This document shows positions 8,281 through 17,568 of a stretch of 33,981 nt of DNA, one piece after another. The translations under genes and the position numbers were made by a program. The DNA is from Candidatus Pacearchaeota archaeon (lineage in GTDB: Archaea; Nanobdellota; Nanobdellia; Pacearchaeales; GW2011-AR1). The notes under the pieces were generated by a model, which did not search any database, had not been told where the DNA came from, and saw only the letters and a program-made list of their open reading frames with translations. Position 1 is the first letter of the stretch; each line of letters begins with the position of its first letter. The DNA lies in NCBI GenBank assembly GCA_018304175.1, contig JAGVWT010000003.1, forward strand, positions 1-33,981. The letters are read 5' to 3'.

Positions 8281-8799
8281 TTATGGCTTCAGCCACCTGA
8301 CTTCGTAATAAGTTATGTCGCCTTCATCGTCGACAATTGCTAAAAGAAGGTTTTTTTTCGTGCTGTGTGCCACACGACTCTTTGCAGAAAACTCGTGCCA
8401 TGATGTTTTATTTGATTCGTAGTCTGTAAAGACAATCCATTTCGCGTGTTCTTCTCCGGGTTTTTTCCCTTTTTCATAGACGCGGAATTCAGCGCCGAAT
8501 TTCAACGCTGTTTTTACAATATAACCTTTATTTCTTAAATCCCTAAATACAGAATATTTAACCTGAATTTTCTTATCATATTTTTGCAGTTTTCTCATCA
8601 AATCTTTTTCTGAAATTTCTCTATTTCCTGAAAAAACCGACATTTTATTTTTTTCAACTAGAAATAATGCTTCTGGGAATGAATATCTTATTTTACCATC
8701 TTTATTCTCTCCAAGGTGGCTTTTTTTCCATAAACTATATGCTTCTGATGAGTTGCTTGAGATTACTTCTCTGAGAAGGTATGATTGGATCTTTTCCAT
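8281..8799 (-). CDS. endA: tRNA-splicing endonuclease
   Basis: VFRDLRNKGYIVKTALKFGAEFRVYEKGKKPGEEHAKWIVF...SRVAHSTKKNLLLAIVDDEGDITYYEV. Confidence 0.95.
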   Translation of the reverse strand: MEKIQSYLLREVISSNSSEAYSLWKKSHLGENKDGKIRYSFPEALFLVEKNKMSVFSGNREISEKDLMRKLQKYDKKIQVKYSVFRDLRNKGYIVKTALKFGAEFRVYEKGKKPGEEHAKWIVFTDYESNKTSWHEFSAKSRVAHSTKKNLLLAIVDDEGDITYYEVRWLKP

Positions 8800-8820
8800 A
8801 ATTTTAAAAAAGAAGAGGAA

Positions 8821-8831
8821 TATTTAAAAAT
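8821..8831 (+). promoter_or_regulatory. BRE/TATA element for the leu leader
   Basis: AGAAGAGGAA-TATTTAAAAAT, centred about 25 nt before ATG 8852. Confidence 0.6.
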
Positions 8832-8851
8832 ATGCATTTCTTTAATATTTT

Positions 8852-8914
8852 ATGGAAGCTAGAAGAAAAATTATTTCTGGAGAAAATTCTCTAGCTTTGC
8901 TTCTGTTACTATAA
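8852..8914 (+). CDS. Putative leucine leader peptide MEARRKIISGENSLALLLLL
   Basis: atg gaa gct aga aga aaa att att tct gga gaa aat tct cta gct ttg ctt ctg tta cta taa; 6 Leu in the last 7 codons, immediately upstream of leuA. Confidence 0.75.
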   Translation: MEARRKIISGENSLALLLLL

Positions 8915-8935
8915 GATCAATCATTGATTGGTCTT
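8913..8935 (+). promoter_or_regulatory. Attenuator-like hairpin AAGATCAATC-att-GATTGGTCTT
   Basis: 10-bp stem with one G.U, triloop; the 5' arm overlaps the leader stop codon. Confidence 0.65.
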
Positions 8936-8963
8936 GATACATTTTAAACTACTAAAGGTTTCT

Positions 8964-10145
8964 ATGACATACATTAAAATTTTTGATACAACATTAAGGG
9001 ATGGAGAACAAAGTCCTGGAGTCAATCTTTCTAAAGATGAAAAATTAAAAATAGCGAAGCAGCTTGAAAAACTTGGTGTTGATATAATTGAAGCAGGATT
9101 CCCAGTTAGTTCTGAGGAAGATTTTGAAGCAGTAAAACAAATTGCGAAAGAGATAAAAGGACCTATTATTTGTGGATTAGCTCGAGCAGTTAAAGAAGAT
9201 ATTGATATTTGTTGGGAAGCTATTAAATATTCTAAAAAGCCAAGGATTCACACATTTATTGCAACGAGCAAAATTCACATGGATGAGAAACTTAAGAGGT
9301 CACCTCAAGAGGTAATTGAATTAGTTCGAGAAATGGTTGCTTATGCTAAATCACTTTGTAATGATGTTGAATTTTCTTTAGAAGATGCATCAAGAACAGA
9401 GCGAGACTTTATGTGCAAGATAATTCGCGTCGCAATAGAATTTGGTGCAACGACAATAAATATTCCTGATACTGTGGGATATTCTCAACCAGATGAATTT
9501 AAAGATACAATAAAATACATCTTTGATAATCTTGGAGATATAATTTCAAAGAATAAAGTTACGATAAGTTGCCATTGCCATAATGATTTGGGAAATGCAG
9601 TGGCTAATTCTCTTGCAGCGATTAAAGCAGGAGTAACGCAAGTTGAATGCACAATTAATGGTATAGGAGAAAGGGCAGGAAATGCTTCATTGGAAGAGAT
9701 TGTTATGAATTTAATAACAAGAAAGAGCTATTTTAATGTTGAGACCTGTATTGATATATCAAAAATTTTTGAAACATCAAGGATGGTAAGTGACATTGCC
9801 GGAATGGTTGTACAACCAAATAAAGCGATAGTCGGCAAAAATGCTTTTTCGCATGAGTCTGGAATTCATCAAGATGGCATCATAAAAAATCGTTTGACTT
9901 ATGAGATAATAAATCCTAAGGATGTTGGTTGGGTTGGGGAGAGTATTGTTATAGGAAGGCATTCCGGAAAAAGGGCTGTTTCAGAGTTTTTGTCTAAGTC
10001 AGGTTATAATTTTTGCGATGAAGATATTGTGAAAATAACAAGCTCTATTAAAGGTCTGGTCGATAAAAACATAGTTTCTAAGGAAGACATAATTGGAATT
10101 GCCAATAAATTAAAATTGAATGAATCCAAAACAAAACTAATTTAA
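8964..10145 (+). CDS. leuA: 2-isopropylmalate synthase-like enzyme (catalytic domain only; homocitrate/citramalate synthase not excluded)
   Basis: [47 protein letters not shown]...[20 protein letters not shown]...[11 protein letters not shown]; ends about 393 aa in with no room for a C-terminal LeuA regulatory domain. Confidence 0.9.
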   Translation: MTYIKIFDTTLRDGEQSPGVNLSKDEKLKIAKQLEKLGVDIIEAGFPVSSEEDFEAVKQIAKEIKGPIICGLARAVKEDIDICWEAIKYSKKPRIHTFIATSKIHMDEKLKRSPQEVIELVREMVAYAKSLCNDVEFSLEDASRTERDFMCKIIRVAIEFGATTINIPDTVGYSQPDEFKDTIKYIFDNLGDIISKNKVTISCHCHNDLGNAVANSLAAIKAGVTQVECTINGIGERAGNASLEEIVMNLITRKSYFNVETCIDISKIFETSRMVSDIAGMVVQPNKAIVGKNAFSHESGIHQDGIIKNRLTYEIINPKDVGWVGESIVIGRHSGKRAVSEFLSKSGYNFCDEDIVKITSSIKGLVDKNIVSKEDIIGIANKLKLNESKTKLI

Positions 10146-10168
10146 ATAATCTATCAATTCTTTATACT

Positions 10169-12619
10169 ATGTCTTATAATTTTAAGAAACTTGAAGCGAA
10201 GTGGCAGCGAAAGTGGGAAAGTAAAAAGATTTTTGAAGTTAAGGAAGATGGAAAAAAGGGAAAATTTTATGTTCTAGAGATGTACCCTTATCCATCTGCC
10301 TCTGGATTGCATATGGGTCATGCATTTAACTATACTATTGGGGATATTCTTGCAAGATTCAAGAGGATGCGTGGATTAAATGTTTTGCATCCAACGGGCT
10401 TTGATTCATTTGGATTGCCAGCAGAAAATGCAGCAATAAAAAATAAGTCTCATCCAAAAATATTTACTGATAAGGCAATTAAAAACTACATAAAGCAGAT
10501 GAAGATGCTTGGATTAAGCTACGACTGGAAAAGAATGCTTATGAGCCATGATCCAGAATATTACAAGTGGAACCAATGGATTTTTTTGAAAATGTTTGAA
10601 CGCGGTTTGGTGTATAGAAAAAAGGCGCCTGTAAATTTCTGCCCAAAATGTGATACTGTTCTAGCAAACGAGCAGGTGCATAATGGCAAGTGTTGGCGTC
10701 ATCAAGATACAGATGTTGTAATAAAAAATCTTGAGCAGTGGTTCATAAAAACAACAAAATATTCAGAGGAACTCCTGAACAAGGTTGACTCATTGGATTG
10801 GCCTGAGAGAATAAAAATCATGCAAAAAAACTGGATTGGAAAGAGTCAAGGAGTTGAGATTGAGTTTGAAATAAATAAAGAGAAATGGAAAATTTTCACG
10901 ACTCGTCCAGATACTTTATTTGGAATTACATTCATGGTTGTAAGTGCGCAACATTCTAAATTAATGGACTTGGTTACGAAAGAACAAAAAAATGAAGTTG
11001 AAAAGTTCTTGGAAAAAATAAAATCAACTAGAGAAAAAGACATTGATGTTTTGGAGAAGGAAGGAGTTTTTACAGGTTCTTATGCTTTACATCCTATAAC
11101 AAAGGAAAAAATCCCAGTTTATGCAGGAAATTTTGTCGTTGCTGATTATGGTTTTGGCATGGTTATGGCTGTTCCTGCGCATGACCAAAGAGACTTTGAT
11201 TTTGCTAAGAAATACAAGTTGCCTATCAAAGAAGTTATTTCTGGAGGAAACGTTAAAAAAGAAGCTTACGTTGGTTTTGGTAAGCTAATAAATTCTAGTG
11301 ATTTCAACGGCTTGACAAGTGATGAATCAAAAGAGCATATTACTAAAACACTTGAATTCAAAAAACTTGGGAGAAGAGTCATACAATACAAATTCCGTGA
11401 TTGGCTTGTTTCTCGTCAGCGTTACTGGGGAACTCCTATTCCAATAATTTATTGCAATAAATGCGGAATTCAAGGTGTTAAAGAAAAAGATTTACCTGTT
11501 AAATTGCCTGAAAAAGTAAAGTTTGGAAAAGGAAATCCCCTGGAAACAAACAAAAAATTCTTTGAGATTAAATGTCCAAAATGCAAAGGCAAGGCACGAA
11601 GAGAAACAGATACTATGGACACTTTTTTTGATTCTTCGTGGTATTACCTAAGGTTTTGTGATTCAAAAAACAAAAAAGAAATTTTTGACAAGAAGAAAAT
11701 CAAATATTGGATGCCTGTTAATTTTTATACAGGAGGGGCAGAGCATGCGTGTATGCACCTGATTTATGCAAGATTTTTCACGAAATTTTTGAGAGATATA
11801 AAACTTTTAGATTTTGATGAGCCTTTTACAAAATTGTTTAATCAAGGAATGGTTCACGGAGAAGACAAATTTGTTATGTCTAAAAGCAGGGGCAATATTG
11901 TAGACCCAACAATTGTTATTAATAAATATGGGGCAGATATCTTAAGATTTTTTTTGGTTAGTACAGGTAGTCCTGATAAAGATTTTATTTGGAGCGAAAA
12001 TGGAATTGATGGAAGTTATAAGTTCGTTAATAAATTATTAGGTTATTTCTTCAAACCGAAATTTGAGAAATCTGATGAAAAAGTTCAAAGCAAAATTAAT
12101 AAAACAGTAAAAGAGGTATCTGCAGATATAGAAAATTTAAAGTACAATTTGGCTATTATAAAGATTAGAAATTTGCTTGATTATTTACAAGGTAAAAAAG
12201 TTGGGAAGAAAGAGTTAGAAATTTATATTAAATTAATTTCTCCATTTGCTCCACATATTGCAGAAGAACTCTGGGAAAGGCTTGGAAACAAGAAATTTAT
12301 TTCCCTTGAAAAATGGCCTGAAGTTGATGAAAGTAAAATAAATGAAAAATTTGAAAAAGAAGAGGAAATTATTGAGAAAACTATAGAAGACATAAATAAT
12401 GTTGTTAAAATTATCAAAGATAAAGGCAAAAACGTTAATAAAATATATTTGTATTCGGTACCAAATGAATTTAATATTTATGTAGATAATTTAACTGAAA
12501 TTGAAAAAAGGACAGGGCTTAGTGCTAAGATTTTTGTAGTTAACGATAAAAGCAAACACGACCCTGAGAACAAATCATCTAAAGCAAAACCAGGAAAACC
12601 GGGAATCTATCTTGAATAG
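10169..12619 (+). CDS. leuS: Leucyl-tRNA synthetase, bacterial type
   Basis: MYPYPSASGLHMGHAFNYTIGDILARFKRMRGLNVLHPTGFDSFGLPAENAA; FVMSKSRGNIVDP; CP1 editing-domain motifs. Confidence 0.95.
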   Translation: MSYNFKKLEAKWQRKWESKKIFEVKEDGKKGKFYVLEMYPYPSASGLHMGHAFNYTIGDILARFKRMRGLNVLHPTGFDSFGLPAENAAIKNKSHPKIFTDKAIKNYIKQMKMLGLSYDWKRMLMSHDPEYYKWNQWIFLKMFERGLVYRKKAPVNFCPKCDTVLANEQVHNGKCWRHQDTDVVIKNLEQWFIKTTKYSEELLNKVDSLDWPERIKIMQKNWIGKSQGVEIEFEINKEKWKIFTTRPDTLFGITFMVVSAQHSKLMDLVTKEQKNEVEKFLEKIKSTREKDIDVLEKEGVFTGSYALHPITKEKIPVYAGNFVVADYGFGMVMAVPAHDQRDFDFAKKYKLPIKEVISGGNVKKEAYVGFGKLINSSDFNGLTSDESKEHITKTLEFKKLGRRVIQYKFRDWLVSRQRYWGTPIPIIYCNKCGIQGVKEKDLPVKLPEKVKFGKGNPLETNKKFFEIKCPKCKGKARRETDTMDTFFDSSWYYLRFCDSKNKKEIFDKKKIKYWMPVNFYTGGAEHACMHLIYARFFTKFLRDIKLLDFDEPFTKLFNQGMVHGEDKFVMSKSRGNIVDPTIVINKYGADILRFFLVSTGSPDKDFIWSENGIDGSYKFVNKLLGYFFKPKFEKSDEKVQSKINKTVKEVSADIENLKYNLAIIKIRNLLDYLQGKKVGKKELEIYIKLISPFAPHIAEELWERLGNKKFISLEKWPEVDESKINEKFEKEEEIIEKTIEDINNVVKIIKDKGKNVNKIYLYSVPNEFNIYVDNLTEIEKRTGLSAKIFVVNDKSKHDPENKSSKAKPGKPGIYLE

Positions 12620-12655
12620 GGTTAATTTTTTATAATACATTTCATCATATTAGTT

Positions 12656-13696
12656 ATGGGTTATGGAAAAGAGCTGATTATTTTCTTTGTTTTTGTAGCT
12701 GTAATCTCAATTATTCTTGTATTTTTTTATTTTTCAGACAATTTTTTTGGTGATGAAGAAACAATTCCGACTTGTGGTGATGGGACCTTTTATGACAAAT
12801 GCTCTTTGGATGAGCCGTATTACTGCGTTAACGGAAAACTTGTAGAAAAATCATCTGTATGTGGATGTCCTGAAGGATTGGTAAAGTCAAATGATGGGTG
12901 TATTTCTGAATTGAATCAGAATCCAAGAACAGCCACTTTGAATTATGTTTTGAGAGGTGAAGAAAAAAGCTTTAATCTTGTTGCTTACGACGACGCGGAA
13001 AGGTATTTTTCAGAACTTTCTAGGAGCATTACATACGAAGATGGAGAGATTCCTTTTAGGGAAGATTTCAAATTAAAAAAAATAAATGAAGAGGAGCAGA
13101 GGCATTTGCTTTTGCCTATAGTGAAGCAAATCCAAAATCTTGCAAATGACAAAGACGACCAAGTGAGAATTGCCATTAGCGTTGTGCAAAATATTCCTTG
13201 GGGAATCTCAGACAAAAAAGTACAATTTGGAAATAACCAACTTGATTATTCAAGATACCCATATGAAGTGTTTTATGGTTCGGAAGGAAGCTGTGGCGAA
13301 AAATCAGAGCTTTTGGCGTTTTTGCTAAAGGAGTTAGGTTTTGAAGTTGTTATATTTTACAACCAGCAGGAAAATCACGAATCTGTTGGAATAAAATGTG
13401 CCTCTCAAGAAACATGGCATAGTTCTGGATATTGTTTTGTGGAAACTTCTGGACCGTCTATAATAACAGATAACACTTTGGTTTATGACAACGGCGTTAT
13501 TTTGAGTTCACAGCCAGATATTCTTTTGATTTCTTCAGGTTTGTTTTTGAAAGAAGATTTGTATGAATATGAAGATTCAAAAGAACTTGAAGGGATAAGA
13601 AAAAGAATGGCAACCGGAAAATTGAATTTTTATGATGAGTGGAAATACAACAATCTCAGAGAAAAATACGGTTTGGACGGCGTGTATAATTTGTAG
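12656..13696 (+). CDS. Membrane-anchored protein with transglutaminase-like region
   Basis: N-terminal TM segment; YPYEVFYGSEGSCGEKSELLAFLLKELGFEVVIFYN...HESVG resembles a Cys-His transglutaminase-like core. Confidence 0.6.
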   Translation: MGYGKELIIFFVFVAVISIILVFFYFSDNFFGDEETIPTCGDGTFYDKCSLDEPYYCVNGKLVEKSSVCGCPEGLVKSNDGCISELNQNPRTATLNYVLRGEEKSFNLVAYDDAERYFSELSRSITYEDGEIPFREDFKLKKINEEEQRHLLLPIVKQIQNLANDKDDQVRIAISVVQNIPWGISDKKVQFGNNQLDYSRYPYEVFYGSEGSCGEKSELLAFLLKELGFEVVIFYNQQENHESVGIKCASQETWHSSGYCFVETSGPSIITDNTLVYDNGVILSSQPDILLISSGLFLKEDLYEYEDSKELEGIRKRMATGKLNFYDEWKYNNLREKYGLDGVYNL

Positions 13697-13743
13697 TGAT
13701 TGATTATATATAGCTTTATAAATAAAAATGATTGTGTTTTAAA

Positions 13744-14133
13744 ATGGGAGTAGTTGATGGTGACGGAAATGGATGGATAAGTGGTCCAAATGGACCTATT
13801 CAAGTTGAACGCAACGGAGAAATTACTAAAGAGGGAAGGTCTTATTTTTTTACATCATCAATGTCTTTTTTTAGGGATAATTACATGGAAAATAACCTTT
13901 TTCCGGAAACCATAGATAGATTGTTTGATTTATACAATCAGGCATGGAATTTTAAATTAGAAGGAAAAAGCAGAAAAAGTATTAGGTTAAAGCTCTTGGA
14001 AAGTGCAAGTTTAATTGATGAAATCTCTAACGGATTTTATACAAGAGTTAATAATGTTTCAAAACCAGATATTAAAAAACGTAAAGAATTTTTAATTTTC
14101 TCAGAAGAGAGGTTAAAATATTTATTGAAGTGA
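13744..14133 (+). CDS. Hypothetical protein
   Basis: ORF with ATG at 13744 (MGVVDGDGNGW...) 3' of the preceding gene; no family recognised. Confidence 0.5.
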   Translation: MGVVDGDGNGWISGPNGPIQVERNGEITKEGRSYFFTSSMSFFRDNYMENNLFPETIDRLFDLYNQAWNFKLEGKSRKSIRLKLLESASLIDEISNGFYTRVNNVSKPDIKKRKEFLIFSEERLKYLLK

Positions 14134-14141
14134 TTAAGGTT

Positions 14142-15884
14142 TCATCCCAAAACAGCTTTAATTCTTCTAACTCCTGCTGATGAAGATTCTTCTTTTGTTA
14201 TCTTGAATTTTCCTAATTCAGAAGTATTTTTGACATGCGGTCCTGTGCAAATTTCTTTTGAAAAATCCCCAACTGAATAAACTTTCACAATTTCAGGGTA
14301 TTTCTCTCTGAAGTAAGACAAAGCCCCTGTTTTAATTGCCTCTTTGTAAGGCATTTCTTTGTAAGTTACCTTATGATTCTTTTTTATCTCCCTGTTTACT
14401 AAATCTCCAATTTTTTTTATTTCCTCGTCTGTTAATTTTCTTGGAAAATTAAAATCAAATCTAAGCCTTTCAGGAGTTATGTTGCTTCCCATCTGCTGAA
14501 CCTCTGAACCAAGAATTAATTTCAGTGCTTTGTGAAGCATATGCGTCGCAGTGTGATATTTTGTGCTTTGCTTTGAATTATCAGATAAGCCCGCTACGAA
14601 TTTTCCTTTTGTCGCTGTTCGCGAAAGTTCTTGGTGTTTTTTGAGCTCTTCAAAAAAATCTTTTTTGTCAATTTTTATTTTTCTATTTTTTACTTCTTCT
14701 TCAATCAGTTCTATAGGAAAACCATAAGATTGATACAACAAAAAAGCTTCTTTCCCAGATAATTCTTTTTTGTTTTTTGTCAACTTTTCAAAAATTTTTA
14801 TTCCTTTTTCAATAGTTTCGTTGAATTTTTCTTCTTCTAATTTTAGCGTTTCTAATATCTTATTCTTATTTTTCTTTAGTTCTTTATAATCATTATATAT
14901 TTCAAAAACCGGTTCAGCGACTTTGTAAGCGAAGTTTTTTAGAGCTAAAAATTTTCCAAGCCTTACACATCTTCTAATTAAACGCCTGAGAACATACCCT
15001 TGTCCTGTATTGCTTGGCTGAATTCCATCAGCAATTATAAAAACACTTGCTTTTATGTGGTCAGCAATAATTCTCATTTTTTCTTTATGCTTTGTATAAT
15101 CTTTTTTTGAAAGTTTTTCAATTTCATTTATTATCGGCTTCCAGACTTCTGTCAAATAGTTGTCATCCAATCCATTTAACACTGCGAGAGTCCTTTCAAC
15201 ACCACCGCCGAAGTCAACATTTTTTTGTTTTGCTTCATTATAATTTCCTTTCTCATCTTTGGTGTACTGCATTAAAACATCATTTGCAATTTCAACCCAC
15301 CTTTTATCTTCAGGATTGAAATCTTTTGGTGGTTTTGCTTTTGAAGTCCAGTAAAATTGTTCTGTGTCAGGACCGCAAGGCCCTGCGTTTCCTGCAGGCC
15401 CCCACCAATTATCTTTTTTTGGGAGAAATTTTATTCTGCCTTTAGAAATTCCGAGTGATTCCCAAATTTTTGCAGATTCATCATCTTTTGGAGCATCTTC
15501 ATCTCCTGCAAAACAACTTACAGCATATTTTTCCAAAGGAATTTTCAGAATTTTTGTGTGAAAATCAAAAGTGTATTTTATTGCATCTTCTTTCCAATAA
15601 TCTCCCAAACTCCAATTCCCCAACATCTCAAAAAATGTGTGGTGTGTTTCATCTCCAACTTCATTAATGTCTGTTGTCCTTATGCATTTTTGGACATTAA
15701 CAAGACGTTTTCCAAGGGGATGTTTCTCTCCGAGAAGATATGGGACTAAAGGATGCATTCCTGCTGTCGTGAATAAAACAGTTGGGTCGTTTTCAGGAAT
15801 CAATGAAGCAGAAGGAATAACTTTATGCTTTTTCGATTCGAAAAATTTCAGATATTTTTCTATGAGTTCTTTGCGATTTATCAT
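14142..15884 (-). CDS. alaS: Alanyl-tRNA synthetase, short bacterial-type form lacking C-Ala
   Basis: FTTAGMHPLVPYLLGEKHPLGKRLVNVQKCIRTTDINEVGDETHHTFFEMLGNWSLGDYWK; ends after the editing domain (CTGPHVKNTSELGKFKITKEESSSAGVRRIKAV). Confidence 0.95.
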   Translation of the reverse strand: MINRKELIEKYLKFFESKKHKVIPSASLIPENDPTVLFTTAGMHPLVPYLLGEKHPLGKRLVNVQKCIRTTDINEVGDETHHTFFEMLGNWSLGDYWKEDAIKYTFDFHTKILKIPLEKYAVSCFAGDEDAPKDDESAKIWESLGISKGRIKFLPKKDNWWGPAGNAGPCGPDTEQFYWTSKAKPPKDFNPEDKRWVEIANDVLMQYTKDEKGNYNEAKQKNVDFGGGVERTLAVLNGLDDNYLTEVWKPIINEIEKLSKKDYTKHKEKMRIIADHIKASVFIIADGIQPSNTGQGYVLRRLIRRCVRLGKFLALKNFAYKVAEPVFEIYNDYKELKKNKNKILETLKLEEEKFNETIEKGIKIFEKLTKNKKELSGKEAFLLYQSYGFPIELIEEEVKNRKIKIDKKDFFEELKKHQELSRTATKGKFVAGLSDNSKQSTKYHTATHMLHKALKLILGSEVQQMGSNITPERLRFDFNFPRKLTDEEIKKIGDLVNREIKKNHKVTYKEMPYKEAIKTGALSYFREKYPEIVKVYSVGDFSKEICTGPHVKNTSELGKFKITKEESSSAGVRRIKAVLG

Positions 15885-15908
15885 ACTTAAATTAAAACTT
15901 AGCTTTTT

Positions 15909-16289
15909 TTAAAGATTTGTCTCAACCCTAAAGTTTTCTTCATATATTATATATAATTTTAGAATTTTCTCATAAAATCCTTCCCGAGAAAATTGGTTTT
16001 TGTAACTGAAATGTGCTAAATTATCTCTTTCAAAATCTATCTTTTCCCTACGTTCATAAAGATTACATGGTAACAAGGTATCTATTTTTGTTGCAGTATC
16101 ATGCCGTGAATGCCCATCAATCAAAACATATGTGTGGTTGTATTCTTCTGGAAGTCTGAAAATCGGAACGCGAGGTATATTTTTCCAACCTTCCCTTTTG
16201 ATTACTAATTCTAAAGGTTCTTTATGTAATTTTAGACCTCCTGGAAACCATATTCCAATTTGTCTCGGATTTAATTCTATCTTTATCAT
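15909..16289 (-). CDS. ParB/sulfiredoxin-fold-like protein
   Basis: YVLIDGHSRHDTATKI resembles the ParB N-domain DGHHR motif. Confidence 0.45.
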   Translation of the reverse strand: MIKIELNPRQIGIWFPGGLKLHKEPLELVIKREGWKNIPRVPIFRLPEEYNHTYVLIDGHSRHDTATKIDTLLPCNLYERREKIDFERDNLAHFSYKNQFSREGFYEKILKLYIIYEENFRVETNL

Positions 16290-16325
16290 AAAATAAAGTT
16301 TTGTGTGATATATATAAATATTTGT

Positions 16326-16703
16326 TTAGTATCTTTGTCGTCTTTCTAAAGAATTAAGCTTTTCCTGAATTTCATAAATCTGCCTTTCTATACTACTGTC
16401 AATTTTGCTCCTTCCTTCTATTTTGTCAAAATCAAAGGATTTTTTTCCAAATACTTTTGGAGTTTTGACCTGTGGAAAATTATCAATCATTCTTTTCATT
16501 ATTGACTTTGTTTCTTTAGACTTTCTGCTTAAAGAGGATTTTATTTTCAATTCATCTTTTCTCACGTACAAATAGTCTTTTATTTTTTTTGCCAGAATCA
16601 TAAGGCTTTTTTCTATTTCCAAGATATCCTTCACAGAATCAACTGCGTCATCGTATTCTAATCTCAAATGTATTACGCTTGAGCTTTCCGGATTTTTTTT
16701 CAT
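16326..16703 (-). CDS. Coiled-coil protein (conserved archaeal type)
   Basis: ATG at 16703 overlaps the upstream stop (ATGA); Lys/Glu-rich helices. Confidence 0.5.
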   Translation of the reverse strand: MKKNPESSSVIHLRLEYDDAVDSVKDILEIEKSLMILAKKIKDYLYVRKDELKIKSSLSRKSKETKSIMKRMIDNFPQVKTPKVFGKKSFDFDKIEGRSKIDSSIERQIYEIQEKLNSLERRQRY

Positions 16704-17320
16704 CTTACTTTTGAGAATATGTTTTTGTCCACTTTTTCTAATTGATTTTTTATGTTCTGGATTTCTCTTTCCCATTCCTGAAGTTCCATTTCTTCTTCAT
16801 TCTTTTTCTTTTTAATGTCCCTGAGAAGGGATTCAATTTCAGCAATATTCCTTCTCGCCTCTTCAAAAATTTCCAAACTTTCTTGGAACTTATCTAATCT
16901 CACAAAAATAGGCTCCACTTCAATAGCTTTCTTTTGTGCTGGAAATTCAATATCTATTTCCCTTCTTCTGTTTTCAATGATTGGATTTATTCTTTTATTT
17001 TGAAAATTTTGTTTGAATGGAATTTCCCTAAGTGTTTTATTTTGCTGGGGTTTTTGCATCATCATTTCATCGTTAAATGATTCATCTGCTTCAAAACCCC
17101 ATTTGTCACCTTCTTTTCCCCCAGATATTGCGTCTTTTATAGCACTCTTAGAGAATTTTTCTCCGAAAGAATTTTTTGGATAAGACGGAAGTTTTGGAAG
17201 ATTTTGTTTTTCCGAGAAATTCTCCTCCAAATCTGGGAGTTCAGGAAGCTTTGGAGGTTCTGGAAGTTTCGGAAGTTCTGAATCTTTATTTTCTTTTTTC
17301 TCTTTTGTGAACCAACTCAT
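16700..17320 (-). CDS. Pro-rich/coiled-coil protein
   Basis: N-terminal PKLPEPPKLPELPDL followed by Glu/Lys-rich coiled coil. Confidence 0.5.
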   Translation of the reverse strand: MSWFTKEKKENKDSELPKLPEPPKLPELPDLEENFSEKQNLPKLPSYPKNSFGEKFSKSAIKDAISGGKEGDKWGFEADESFNDEMMMQKPQQNKTLREIPFKQNFQNKRINPIIENRRREIDIEFPAQKKAIEVEPIFVRLDKFQESLEIFEEARRNIAEIESLLRDIKKKKNEEEMELQEWEREIQNIKNQLEKVDKNIFSKVR

Positions 17321-17568
17321 TTTATATACTTTTAAATCTATATTTTAATATATATAATGGAAAATAAGTTTAAAAACTTTTATTTTTGTGGCAGAAAAAT
17401 TTAGTTTTTTCCATGTGTTTTTGCTAAGACAGAAACCGAAATTGAAATTGGAAATTCCGTAACTGTTTCATTTATAGAACCGAAAGGTATATATTTAAAT
17501 TATTTTTGAGATAATAATGTTAAAACTAAAATTAAAGATTTTGTATAAATTATTTAACAAAAGATAAA

